From assembly GCA_027371665.1 (NCBI GenBank), contig DAHXMP010000433.1:1-12308 (forward strand): a stretch of DNA of 12,308 nucleotides, in the 5' to 3' direction. Shown here piece after piece: positions 1 through 6,897 of this stretch. Numbering within the stretch: position 1 is the stretch's first letter; each line of letters begins with the position of its first letter. The notes below the pieces were generated by a model. The model saw only the letters and a list, made by a program, of their open reading frames with translations. It searched no databases and was not told the origin of the DNA. The translations under genes and the position numbers were made by a program. The stretch is from Bacteroidota bacterium. Its GTDB lineage: Bacteria; Bacteroidota; Ignavibacteria; Kapaibacteriales; UBA2268.

Positions 1-197
1 AAGCTTTTTCAGCTATATGTACACATTTGGGATGTACTGTGCAATTTCGAAAAGATTTGGGAATAATATGGTGTGCTTGTCATAATGGTAAGTATGACAC
101 AAACGGCAAGAATATATCCGGTCCACCTCCAAGACCATTGGAAGAATATCGTGTAGTTGTTCAAAACAATGAAGTATCTATCTCTAAAATGACATGA
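1..197 (+). CDS. Rieske iron-sulfur protein, C-terminal part (5' end outside window)
   Basis: This is the C-terminal 64 residues of a Rieske [2Fe-2S] protein, read from base 3 to the TGA at 195-197. Both cluster-binding boxes are visible: CTHLGC at visible residues 6-11 and CACHNG at 24-29. They give the ligand pattern C-x-H-x15-C-x2-H (C6, H8, C24, H27), and C11 and C26 are placed to form the usual disulfide. A GPPPRPL stretch follows, the proline loop typical of bc1/b6f Rieske proteins. In the family this subunit takes an electron from quinol at the Qo site and passes it to a c-type cytochrome. The N-terminal membrane anchor lies outside the window. Its stop overlaps the start of the cytochrome b gene as ATGA (194-197), so the two are translationally coupled and almost certainly partners in one complex. 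Identity is secure; the full length is unknown. Confidence 0.95.
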   Translation, partial: AFSAICTHLGCTVQFRKDLGIIWCACHNGKYDTNGKNISGPPPRPLEEYRVVVQNNEVSISKMT

Positions 198-1273
198 AAA
201 TTAAGTGGAAAAACATATATGAATGGTTTGACAGCAGAGTTCAGTTAGACGACTTAGTGCATTTTATGGGGAAGAAATATGTACCTATTCACAGGCACTC
301 TGTATGGTATTATTTTGGTGGTGTATCATTGTTTTTGTTTATTATCCAGGTTGTAACAGGTATCCTTCTTCTTTTATATTATAAAGGAGGAGAAGGCTTG
401 GCTTTTGAAAGCATTCATTTTATAATGTCAAAAGTTGCATTCGGATGGTTAATTCGTTCAATACATAGCTGGACTGCAAATCTATTTATTCTTGCTGCAA
501 TGATACATATGTTTAGTGTATTCTTCGAAAAATCATATCGCAAACCCAGAGAAATTACGTGGTTGACAGGTATGCTTATGTTTTTTTTAGCAATGGCCTT
601 TGGTTTTAGCGGATATTTATTGCCATGGAATGAACTTGCTTTTTTTGCAACAAAAGTTGGAACTGATATAGTTGGTGTTCTCCCGGTGATAGGGAAACCT
701 ATGATGTTGTTACTTAGAGGAGGTGAAGGAGTAACAGGTGCTACGTTATCGAGGTTTTTTGGATTTCATATAGCAGTGTTTCCCGGTATTTTTACGCTTT
801 TACTCGGTATTCATTTGATTCTTGTTCAACGGCAGGGTATGAGTGAGCCTCTTGATGTAGAGAACAATTCAGTAAAAGAAATAAAAACAATGCCGTTTTT
901 TCCGAATTTTATTCTTAGAGATTTACTTTTATGGTTAATTGTTTTAAATATAATTGCAATATTAGCTGTTTTTTTCCCATGGGAACTCGGTAAAAAAGCA
1001 GATGCATTTGCTTCGGCACCTGCAGGAATAAAACCAGAATGGTACTTTTTATTTATGTTCCAGACATTAAAATTTGTACCAAGTAAAATATTTCATATTG
1101 ATGGAGAAGTTTTAGGTATCATGCTTTTTGGAATGGCTGGCATTACGTGGCTTCTGGTACCTTTTTGGGACAGAAAGAGTAAACTTGGTGAAAAAAGCCG
1201 TTTGATAAATATTATAGGCTTATTTGTAATTATTTATATAATTATTTTCACTATTATCGGGTGGATTACGTGA
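194..1273 (+). CDS. cytochrome b (b6-type, b6/subunit IV in one polypeptide) of a bc complex
   Basis: The 359-residue membrane protein is the quinol-oxidising di-haem subunit of a Rieske/cytochrome b complex. The four haem b ligands are visible as H91 and H105 in one helix and H192 and H207 in another. The second pair is separated by 14 residues, the b6f spacing; mitochondrial-type cytochrome b has 13. The Qo motif PEWY is at 281-284 and is followed by FLF. The C-terminal third (about 237-359) corresponds to subunit IV of b6f, so both halves are joined here. Several hydrophobic helices are evident (about 43-62, 93-111, 123-141, 190-211, 242-261, 306-323, 338-357). The position of the Cys that anchors haem c_n in b6f (IFYCLGG in plants) is occupied by Y40 in VWYYFGG. 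The start overlaps the Rieske stop and the end overlaps the 11-haem gene. Identity is secure; the c_n remark is an alignment by eye. Confidence 0.96.
   Translation: MKIKWKNIYEWFDSRVQLDDLVHFMGKKYVPIHRHSVWYYFGGVSLFLFIIQVVTGILLLLYYKGGEGLAFESIHFIMSKVAFGWLIRSIHSWTANLFILAAMIHMFSVFFEKSYRKPREITWLTGMLMFFLAMAFGFSGYLLPWNELAFFATKVGTDIVGVLPVIGKPMMLLLRGGEGVTGATLSRFFGFHIAVFPGIFTLLLGIHLILVQRQGMSEPLDVENNSVKEIKTMPFFPNFILRDLLLWLIVLNIIAILAVFFPWELGKKADAFASAPAGIKPEWYFLFMFQTLKFVPSKIFHIDGEVLGIMLFGMAGITWLLVPFWDRKSKLGEKSRLINIIGLFVIIYIIIFTIIGWIT
1259..1264 (+). promoter_or_regulatory. ribosome binding site that favours the GTG start at 1270
   Basis: GGGTGG lies inside the end of the cytochrome b gene, 5 nt before the GTG at 1270. 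It matches a GGAGG core at 4 of 5 bases. It supports the start at 1270, whose GTGA overlap with the cytochrome b stop copies the ATGA overlap at 194, over the in-frame GTG at 1261. The 1270 start also gives the better signal peptide. Confidence 0.5.
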
Positions 1274-2745
1274 AATATTATTATTTAGCTATATGTGTGT
1301 GCATTTTAGGATTTATTTATCCAGATAAAGGAATGACAGCACCACCTGTTAATCAATGCCTGAATTGTCATTTGGAAAACGGTTTCAAAGAAGCAGTTTT
1401 ATTCAAAAAGGATATTCATTATCAAGTCGGATTAACATGTGCCGGTTGCCATGGAGGTAATCCTAATACGGATGATATGGATAAAGCAATGAGCAAGAGT
1501 GCCGGTTTTATTGGTAAGCCCAAAGGAGATGTTATAACAAAAATTTGTTCATCCTGTCATTCTTCTCCTGAATTTATGAAAAAATACGATTCAAAGCTTC
1601 CAACAAACCAGGCATCACTGCTGAAAACAAGTGTTCATGGAAGGTTATCAATTTCAGGGAAAGAGAAACTTGTTCAATGCTCAACATGTCATAATGCTCA
1701 TGGAATTGTTCCACCAAGTGATTTAAATTCACCTGTTAATCCAAGGAATGTAATAAATACATGTGGTTCCTGCCATAGTAATGCTAACTTTATGAAAGTA
1801 TACAAACCTTCCATTCCGATTGACCAGGTAGAGAAGTATCGTACAAGCATTCATGGTATTCTTCATGCAAAGGGTGATTTAAAAGTGGCGGTATGCTTCA
1901 GCTGTCATGGCAGTCATGGGATACTTTCACCATCAGATGTAAGGTCAATGGTATATAAAACAAATCTTCCCTCGACATGTGCTCATTGTCACAGTAATTC
2001 TTCATATATGAAAAATTATAAGATACCTACTGACCAATTTAAAAATTATTCGATGAGTGTACACGGAAATGCACTTTTAGTTAAACACGATTTATCTGCT
2101 CCGGCCTGTAATGATTGCCATGGTAATCATGGAGCAACACCTCCCGGAGTTGAATCAATTTCACAGGTGTGCGGAACATGTCATGCTTTGAATGCGGAAC
2201 TTTTTTCAACAAGTCCTCATAAAAAAGCCTTTGACAGCCTTAATTATCCAGAATGTGAAACCTGCCATAGCAATCATTTAATTATAACGGCAACGGATAA
2301 ATTAATTGGGGTTGATAATAAAGCCGTTTGCAGCAGGTGTCACAGCCAGACAAATAATCCCAAGGGATATATCGCCGCAAAAACAATGAAAATGTTGATT
2401 GACAGCCTTGAAAATTATGAAAAGAACGACAATAAACTGATAAATGAAGCAGAACAGAAAGGCATGGAAGTCGGTGATGCTAAATATAAACTTCGAGACG
2501 TTCAGCAATCGAGGCTTGAAGCAAGAACAGCGGTGCATGCGTTTAATCTGAAAAAATTTGAAGTAGTCGTAAATAAAGGTTTAGCTGTAGCTTCCGATAT
2601 ACATAGTGAAGCCATGAATGCAATTAACGATTATTTTTTCCGTCGCTATGGATTAGGAATTGCTACATTGATAATTACGATTTTGGCAATATCCTTATAT
2701 CGTTTTATCAGGCGGATTGAACGGAAGAATAAAAATAATGTTTAG
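1270..2745 (+). CDS. membrane-anchored undecahaem (11 CxxCH) cytochrome c, putative c-subunit of the bc complex
   Basis: The 491-residue exported protein has eleven CxxCH haem c motifs, at residues 30, 57, 93, 137, 165, 209, 237, 280, 301, 329 and 354 counted from the GTG at 1270. The N-terminus (MKYYYLAICVCILGF) reads as a signal sequence or uncleaved anchor. A hydrophobic helix at about 460-478, followed by a basic tail, anchors the C-terminus in the membrane. Haems 3-8 sit in three tandem units of about 72 residues. Residues 360-455 form a helical, haem-free region containing HAFNLKKF, a kind of segment seen in other multihaem cytochromes. No family name is assigned with confidence. The 4-nt overlap with cytochrome b and the absence of a cytochrome c1 or f gene in view suggest that it accepts electrons from the Rieske protein. 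An in-frame GTG at 1261 would add three residues and is judged less likely. Confidence 0.9.
   Translation: MKYYYLAICVCILGFIYPDKGMTAPPVNQCLNCHLENGFKEAVLFKKDIHYQVGLTCAGCHGGNPNTDDMDKAMSKSAGFIGKPKGDVITKICSSCHSSPEFMKKYDSKLPTNQASLLKTSVHGRLSISGKEKLVQCSTCHNAHGIVPPSDLNSPVNPRNVINTCGSCHSNANFMKVYKPSIPIDQVEKYRTSIHGILHAKGDLKVAVCFSCHGSHGILSPSDVRSMVYKTNLPSTCAHCHSNSSYMKNYKIPTDQFKNYSMSVHGNALLVKHDLSAPACNDCHGNHGATPPGVESISQVCGTCHALNAELFSTSPHKKAFDSLNYPECETCHSNHLIITATDKLIGVDNKAVCSRCHSQTNNPKGYIAAKTMKMLIDSLENYEKNDNKLINEAEQKGMEVGDAKYKLRDVQQSRLEARTAVHAFNLKKFEVVVNKGLAVASDIHSEAMNAINDYFFRRYGLGIATLIITILAISLYRFIRRIERKNKNNV
1546..2169 (+). repeat. three tandem 216-nt di-haem modules within the 11-haem cytochrome gene
   Basis: The units start at the first Cys codon of haems 3, 5 and 7 (1546, 1762 and 1978), exactly 216 nt (72 codons) apart. 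Each encodes CxxCHS, then an aromatic-Met-Lys patch (EFMKKY, NFMKVY, SYMKNY), a proline/DQ or NQ segment, S-[VI]-H-G, and a second CxxCH followed by xxHG. The third unit is slightly shorter (second haem 43 residues after the first instead of 44; haem 9 follows 64 residues after haem 7). The protein pattern is clear. The DNA copies have diverged, so the duplication is old. Confidence 0.85.
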
Positions 2746-2780
2746 ATAAAGAATTTAATTAACAAAATTTCCATATTCAA

Positions 2781-2786
2781 AGGGAG
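2781..2786 (+). promoter_or_regulatory. Shine-Dalgarno of the tetrahaem cytochrome gene
   Basis: AGGGAG lies 7 nt before the ATG at 2794. It is one of the best ribosome binding sites in the window, which fits independent and possibly higher translation of this soluble carrier than of the coupled membrane subunits. Confidence 0.65.
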
Positions 2787-2793
2787 AAAAAAT

Positions 2794-3336
2794 ATGAAAA
2801 AATTAACGTTAGCTGTTGTAATTTTAATGGCTCTGTTCATTTTACCGTATTCTTCTAATGCACAAAATAAGTACATTGGTGAAAAAGGTTGCGCTATGTG
2901 CCATAAAGCGGCTAAATTAGGAGACCAGCCAGGAGTTTGGGAAAAAACTCTGCATGCGAGTGCATATAAAACATTATTAACGGATAAAGCAAAAGAACTT
3001 GCAAAAGCTAAAGGAATTGATAATCCTGCAGAATCGAAAGAATGCCTTGAATGCCATACTTTGGGAAAAACAGTAGATGCAAGTCTTTTTGAAAGTAAAT
3101 TTGATTTAAAAGATGGTGTGCAATGCGAAACTTGCCATGGACCGGGGTCAGCTTACAAAAGTATGAATATTATGAAAGATAAAGCCAAAGCCATTGCAAA
3201 CGGTTTGACTGATTTTAAAGACCAGGCAACGATAGAAGCTTTTTGCAAAAATTGTCATAACGACAAGAGCCCGTCATTCAAGGGATTTAATTTTGCCGAA
3301 ATGTGGCCGAAAATTCAACACATGATGCCGAAATAA
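2794..3336 (+). CDS. secreted tetrahaem cytochrome c, cytochrome c554/c-prime-like family
   Basis: The 180-residue periplasmic protein has a clear signal peptide (residues 1-23, MKKLTLAVVILMALFILPYS followed by SNA, cleavage before Q24). Four CxxCH motifs lie at 33, 84, 111 and 151. YIGEKGCAMCH near the N-terminus and GVQCETCHGPG at 109-117 are hallmarks of the cytochrome c554 family, whose best-known member carries electrons from hydroxylamine oxidoreductase in Nitrosomonas. Here the context is a bc complex, so it is more simply a soluble electron carrier for that complex, which is an inference. There is no membrane helix after the signal peptide and no lipobox. The gene follows the 11-haem gene after 48 nt with its own Shine-Dalgarno (AGGGAG, 2781-2786) and is the last gene before the terminator. 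Confidence 0.9.
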   Translation: MKKLTLAVVILMALFILPYSSNAQNKYIGEKGCAMCHKAAKLGDQPGVWEKTLHASAYKTLLTDKAKELAKAKGIDNPAESKECLECHTLGKTVDASLFESKFDLKDGVQCETCHGPGSAYKSMNIMKDKAKAIANGLTDFKDQATIEAFCKNCHNDKSPSFKGFNFAEMWPKIQHMMPK

Positions 3337-3368
3337 TATCTATATTTAAATATAAATATTATTATTTG

Positions 3369-3400
3369 AAAAGCCCGCCGATGATAGCGGGCTTTTTTTT
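3369..3400 (+). terminator. intrinsic terminator of the cytochrome operon
   Basis: A 10-bp perfect stem, AAAAGCCCGC (3369-3378) with GCGGGCTTTT (3387-3396), encloses an 8-nt loop and runs into a tract of T to 3400. It lies 32 nt after the tetrahaem cytochrome stop. The same hairpin sits just beyond the end of the convergent histidine kinase gene, but on that strand the T tract is only four long, so it is probably weaker in that direction. Confidence 0.92.
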
Positions 3401-3410
3401 ATGAATTGGA

Positions 3411-5003
3411 TTAATTAACTTGTTCATTTTCCTGTTTTATGTGAGCTACAGGTAAAGAAAATGCGAATGTCGAACCTTTACCCAGGGCACTTTTAACCCA
3501 GACCCTCCCATTGTGAGCCTCAACGAGTTTTCGTACTATCCATAATCCAAGTCCCGATGAGGGTTCATTGCCTGTCGGTTTGGCGCTTAATCTCGCACCT
3601 CTCTGGAAAGCTTTTTGAATATCTCCTTCTGATAAACCCAAGCCATTGTCACTAACTTCAATAATTAAACTGTTATCCTCCGATATATTAGACCTCAATC
3701 TAATCTCGCCTCCTGCATGTGAAAATTTTATGGCGTTAGAAACGAGATTGTCAATTATTTCCTCAACTTTCTGAAAATCAAGTTCAGCTTCTGGTAAATC
3801 CTGTTTTAAGTCGAGAAGAATATTAATGCTTTTATTTTTAGCAGATACAGTATTTCGCCTGCATACATCATTGATAACATCATTGATGTTCGTTGGCTCA
3901 ATTGATAGAGTTATGGAAGTTGTTTCCAGGGATAGTATTCTTGAAACTTCCTGGGACAGAGAAACAATCTTGGTTGTTGTTTCGAAAATATCGGCAATAA
4001 TTTCCTGTTGCTCGGTTGCCGACAAATCGTAAGACCTGAGAAGCTCAACGAGGCTTTTTATGAGTGCAACGGGGTTTTTAATATCATGAATAATCACTGC
4101 AAAAAGTTCATCCTTTTGTTTTTGGAGTTCCTCGAGCTCTTTTTTACCTTTTGAAAGTTTATCAACTTTTTCTTCGAGTTCTTTATTCTTTTTCTTCATT
4201 TCATAGCTCCTGTTCTGGAGTATGTCTATCTGTTTCCTCAAAGAATTTATCTCTTCTCGCAGTTGAGAATTTTCTTCGGTCATATCTTCGTAAGAAGGCT
4301 TTACCGTTTGTTTTTCGGGAGTATTCATAAGTTGTTCCTCAAAATATAATGTTGGACTTATTTCTTCATAATATTCATCAAACTTAGGTTCAATTTGCAA
4401 TTTTTTTCTGAATTTTATAAGAATAAAAATTATAACAAAAAATATCGGCAAAATAATTGAGATAATTATTAAAAATGATTTATTTACAGCAATGGCTGTT
4501 TCTGAAAAATTCTTTTTTTGTTTAAGGCTTTTCACTTCATATATGAGTAATTTGATAACTTTATTTAGTGAATCCTCACGATTATTTACCCGGAACCAAA
4601 TTGTTGCGGGATTTGTACTCCATCTTTGTGAGAAAGCAAAGATAGACAAATCGTATTTTCCTTCAGGTAAGCCATAATAAATAATAATACCTGAATTTGT
4701 TGACTGTGTGTTAATATCTTTCTCATTCTGCAGTTTAACATTAAAAAGAAAAGGCAATGATGTATCGTTTGATTCGCAATGATAGGTGAATGTTATCGAA
4801 TCTTTTTGTGAAATTACTATATTCTTCCAGTCTGATTTTTTAATAGTATCTTTATCAATTATTATGTTGTCAGGCATCGTTATATATGTATTATTTTTCC
4901 TGCTCTCGCCGTTGAGCATAATCACACAAAGTAAAAAAAAGAGAAAAAGAATTATTATGTTTTCTTTCCCGAAATGCCACATCTTTAGTGTGTTTTTTAA
5001 CAT
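3411..5003 (-). CDS. membrane sensor histidine kinase with short extracytoplasmic domain (orphan)
   Basis: The protein has 530 residues. A hydrophobic segment at 15-30 and another at about 176-196 bracket an extracytoplasmic region of about 145 residues. Its part YYGLPEGKYDLSIFAF...W (109-136) resembles the Y_Y_Y beta-sandwich domain of hybrid two-component sensors, here without any beta-propeller. A charged coiled coil at about 240-300 leads into the HisKA domain with phospho-acceptor H306 in FAVIIHDIKNP. The HATPase domain has an N box (DNLVSNAIKF, N419 and N423), a G1 box (DNGLGL, 452-457) and a G2 box (SSGLGLWIV, 482-490). All catalytic boxes look intact. No receiver domain is fused and no response regulator lies nearby, so it is an orphan kinase with unknown partner and signal. 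It starts 42 nt downstream of the HAD phosphatase gene on the same strand and is likely co-transcribed. No Shine-Dalgarno is visible; M8 is an alternative start. Confidence 0.93.
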   Translation of the reverse strand: MLKNTLKMWHFGKENIIILFLFFLLCVIMLNGESRKNNTYITMPDNIIIDKDTIKKSDWKNIVISQKDSITFTYHCESNDTSLPFLFNVKLQNEKDINTQSTNSGIIIYYGLPEGKYDLSIFAFSQRWSTNPATIWFRVNNREDSLNKVIKLLIYEVKSLKQKKNFSETAIAVNKSFLIIISIILPIFFVIIFILIKFRKKLQIEPKFDEYYEEISPTLYFEEQLMNTPEKQTVKPSYEDMTEENSQLREEINSLRKQIDILQNRSYEMKKKNKELEEKVDKLSKGKKELEELQKQKDELFAVIIHDIKNPVALIKSLVELLRSYDLSATEQQEIIADIFETTTKIVSLSQEVSRILSLETTSITLSIEPTNINDVINDVCRRNTVSAKNKSINILLDLKQDLPEAELDFQKVEEIIDNLVSNAIKFSHAGGEIRLRSNISEDNSLIIEVSDNGLGLSEGDIQKAFQRGARLSAKPTGNEPSSGLGLWIVRKLVEAHNGRVWVKSALGKGSTFAFSLPVAHIKQENEQVN

Positions 5004-5045
5004 AAATTTACAATTTATACATACTATTATTAAGTTTCTTTCATC

Positions 5046-5786
5046 CTACTCGGTTTCAAAAGCTTTCATTCTTTTAATCTTCGCCTGATGCCTGATTTTT
5101 AATTTTTTACCTTCAATGAGTTTTTTCAATATTCTCATAACATCGAAAAAGTTTGAATAAGGATAATGTGGAATCCTTTTTTCATTGCACCATGCCGCAA
5201 GTTTCTTCTTAGCAAAAACTATGTCAGAATGTTCTGCCGCACAAAAATCCGAATAATCATCGCCTGCAAATACAATAATTGTCTCATCATCAACATACTC
5301 AAGCATTGCATTTCGCTTACAGGACGCACACAAACATTCGCAGGACTCGCTTGCATATTTATAATTCGGAACTATTGCACTTTTTCCATTAAAAATCATT
5401 TTATTGCAAAAGACTTTCATTTCTTCCAGCCCGAGTTTCCTTAATACAGGCTCAATATACACATCGAAACCATCAGAGAGAATTGCTACAGGAATACTAT
5501 TATTATTACAAAACCTTACGAATTGTTCAAAATAAGGGTCAACCTCAATTTCTGAAGCAAAACTTTCTAATTTCTCTTTGTCAACATCATGCCTCAAAGA
5601 ACTGCAAAGAATTTTCCAGTAATCACGAATGTTCAATCTCCCGTTTCTTAAATCCGTATGATAAGGCTCGAACTCCCCGAAATTTTTAAACAGTTCATCG
5701 CCTATGTCGAGTTTTGTTACTGTCCCGTCGAAATCGCAAAATACAGCGATTTCAAGTTTTTCAGGCACCTGTTTACTCTGTTTCAC
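5046..5786 (-). CDS. HAD-family phosphatase, MtnX-like
   Basis: The 246-residue cytoplasmic protein has the HAD phosphatase motifs in order: DFDGT with nucleophile D18 and acid D20, motif II SDG at 104-106, K157 as the likely motif III lysine, and motif IV GDDYSD at 175-180. Overall form resembles the MtnX/phosphoserine phosphatase-like group (HAD subclass IB). MtnX dephosphorylates 2-hydroxy-3-keto-5-methylthiopentenyl-1-phosphate in methionine salvage. No other methionine-salvage gene is visible, so the substrate is uncertain. An unusual cysteine cluster (C149, C151, C153, C156) precedes K157 and might bind metal. The basic C-terminus (about 227-246, rich in K and R) is atypical. The start is a GTG at 5786; the overlapping ATG in another frame runs straight into TGA. 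It lies upstream of the histidine kinase as a probable two-gene operon. Confidence 0.82.
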   Translation of the reverse strand: MKQSKQVPEKLEIAVFCDFDGTVTKLDIGDELFKNFGEFEPYHTDLRNGRLNIRDYWKILCSSLRHDVDKEKLESFASEIEVDPYFEQFVRFCNNNSIPVAILSDGFDVYIEPVLRKLGLEEMKVFCNKMIFNGKSAIVPNYKYASESCECLCASCKRNAMLEYVDDETIIVFAGDDYSDFCAAEHSDIVFAKKKLAAWCNEKRIPHYPYSNFFDVMRILKKLIEGKKLKIRHQAKIKRMKAFETE

Positions 5787-5922
5787 ATTTAACTTTCTTA
5801 TCTAATGGATTTTCGACATGAAAACTAAAAAATTGATAATATTCCCTTAAATAAAAGTTAATGACGTCTGAAAGGATTTAACAATGTAAGGTGTTGATGC
5901 ATGAAATCATTCAAAAATTAAA

Positions 5923-5930
5923 TAAATTTG
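5923..5930 (+). promoter_or_regulatory. cdsA: possible -7 box of cdsA promoter
   Basis: TAAATTTG is an exact match to the Bacteroidota -7 consensus TAnnTTTG, 27 nt before the cdsA start. No TTTG box lies 19-21 nt upstream, so in such AT-rich DNA this could be chance. Confidence 0.35.
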
Positions 5931-5944
5931 TAAATATAAAAATC

Positions 5945-5949
5945 GGGAG
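5945..5949 (+). promoter_or_regulatory. cdsA: Shine-Dalgarno that fixes the GTG start of cdsA
   Basis: GGGAG ends 8 nt before the GTG at 5958. It supports initiation at this GTG. Confidence 0.6.
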
Positions 5950-5957
5950 ATAATTGA

Positions 5958-6857
5958 GTGAACGAACTTGTTAAGAGAGTAATTGTAGCTTTTATAGGAA
6001 TTCCGCTTGCTATCTTTATAATTTATATGGGCGGATGGATTTTTTTTGCGGCTGTTATATTGTTTTCTGCCTTTGCTTTGTGGGAATTCTACAGAATAGC
6101 AGAGAAAAAAAATTCTTTTCCGAATAAAATACCCGGAATCATAATGGGAGTTCTCATGATGATTCTTTTTTATTATAGGTCATTTTTGCATGATTTAATC
6201 TGGCTTCTAATAAGCAATGTTTTATTTGTAATGATTATTTTCTTTCTTGAATTAATAAGAAAAAAACCTAACGGATTGCTGAATATTTCAACCACCATTG
6301 GCGGAATTTTATATGTTATTTTTCCTTTCTCCTGTCTTATCGGAATAAGGGAATTTTATTCACTTGTGTCAAACTATCAGATAATAGGTGAAAGTATAGG
6401 TTTTGAGCCGAAAATGTATTATGAAGCTTTGTCAGGAAGTGCAGGCTGTGGATGGTTTGTTGTTAATGTTTTCATAACGGTCTGGATTGGCGATTCGGCG
6501 GCATATTTTATCGGAAAAAAATGGGGTAAGCATAAATTATTTCCCCGAATCAGTCCTAAAAAGACATGGGAGGGAGCAATTGCCGGTTTTGTTTTTTCTA
6601 TTATTGCCCTGGTAGTTACTTCAAATTTTCTTACACCCCGGTTTCCCTTGAAGCATGCATTAATAATCGGGTCAATTATAGGAGTCATTGGTCAAATAGG
6701 AGACTTGGCGGAATCATTGCTCAAAAGGGATGCGGGAATTAAAGACAGTTCGGGCATCTTACCCGGACATGGTGGTGTGCTTGACCGATTTGACAGCATT
6801 TTGTTCGTCGCCCCGACAGTTTATATTTACCTGCTTCTTATTCCATATTTATTTTAA
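5958..6857 (+). CDS. cdsA: phosphatidate cytidylyltransferase (CDP-diacylglycerol synthase)
   Basis: The enzyme makes CDP-diacylglycerol from phosphatidate and CTP in the inner membrane, the branch point of phospholipid synthesis. The 299-residue protein is strongly hydrophobic with about eight membrane segments. It carries the CDS signature at 253-279: S-x2-LKR, KD at 262-263, GHGG at 270-273 and DRFD at 276-279. The preceding conserved stretch is also clear: GDSAAYFIGKKWGKHK at 178-193 and ISPKKTWEG at 198-206. Length is usual for bacterial CdsA. In many bacteria cdsA follows uppS; here it stands alone, downstream of a divergent gene and upstream of convergent tRNAs. The start is GTG with a good Shine-Dalgarno. 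No oddities were seen. Confidence 0.96.
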   Translation: MNELVKRVIVAFIGIPLAIFIIYMGGWIFFAAVILFSAFALWEFYRIAEKKNSFPNKIPGIIMGVLMMILFYYRSFLHDLIWLLISNVLFVMIIFFLELIRKKPNGLLNISTTIGGILYVIFPFSCLIGIREFYSLVSNYQIIGESIGFEPKMYYEALSGSAGCGWFVVNVFITVWIGDSAAYFIGKKWGKHKLFPRISPKKTWEGAIAGFVFSIIALVVTSNFLTPRFPLKHALIIGSIIGVIGQIGDLAESLLKRDAGIKDSSGILPGHGGVLDRFDSILFVAPTVYIYLLLIPYLF

Positions 6858-6860
6858 AAG

Positions 6861-6889
6861 ATAAAAAAAGCCGTCCAACAAGGCGGCTT
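6861..6889 (-). terminator. intrinsic terminator of the tRNA-Ala/tRNA-Gln unit
   Basis: On the - strand an 8-bp stem is formed by 6889-6882 with 6875-6868 (one G-T pair) around a 6-nt loop, followed by seven T (6869-6863). It lies 8 nt after the CCA end of tRNA-Gln. Read on the + strand the hairpin follows cdsA by 10 nt but lacks a T tract, so it ends cdsA transcripts less well. Confidence 0.85.
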
Positions 6890-6897
6890 CTAATCTA

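Larger units (their letters stand above)
5787..5957. other. divergent intergenic region between the HAD phosphatase and cdsA
   Basis: This 171-nt AT-rich gap must hold the promoters of both divergent genes. On the cdsA side a TAAATTTG box is seen. No exact TAnnTTTG box is visible on the opposite strand. No RNA gene, operator-like palindrome or riboswitch was recognised. Confidence 0.5.

Noticed and set aside
1261..1269. GTG at 1261 as the start of the 11-haem cytochrome
   Set aside because: The GTG at 1270 gives a tighter 4-nt overlap with the cytochrome b stop, a GGGTGG ribosome site 5 nt upstream, and a signal peptide beginning M-K instead of M-D.
3340..3366. AT-only inverted repeat (TATATTTAAATATAAATATT region) before the terminator
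   Set aside because: Its symmetry arises easily in A/T-only sequence. It has no G-C pair and adds nothing to the strong adjacent terminator.
4786..5088. 100-codon open frame opposite the histidine kinase start
   Set aside because: It is the complement of the kinase N-terminus and the 42-nt gap. Its hydrophobic look comes from the membrane segment on the other strand, and it has no ribosome binding site or known motif.
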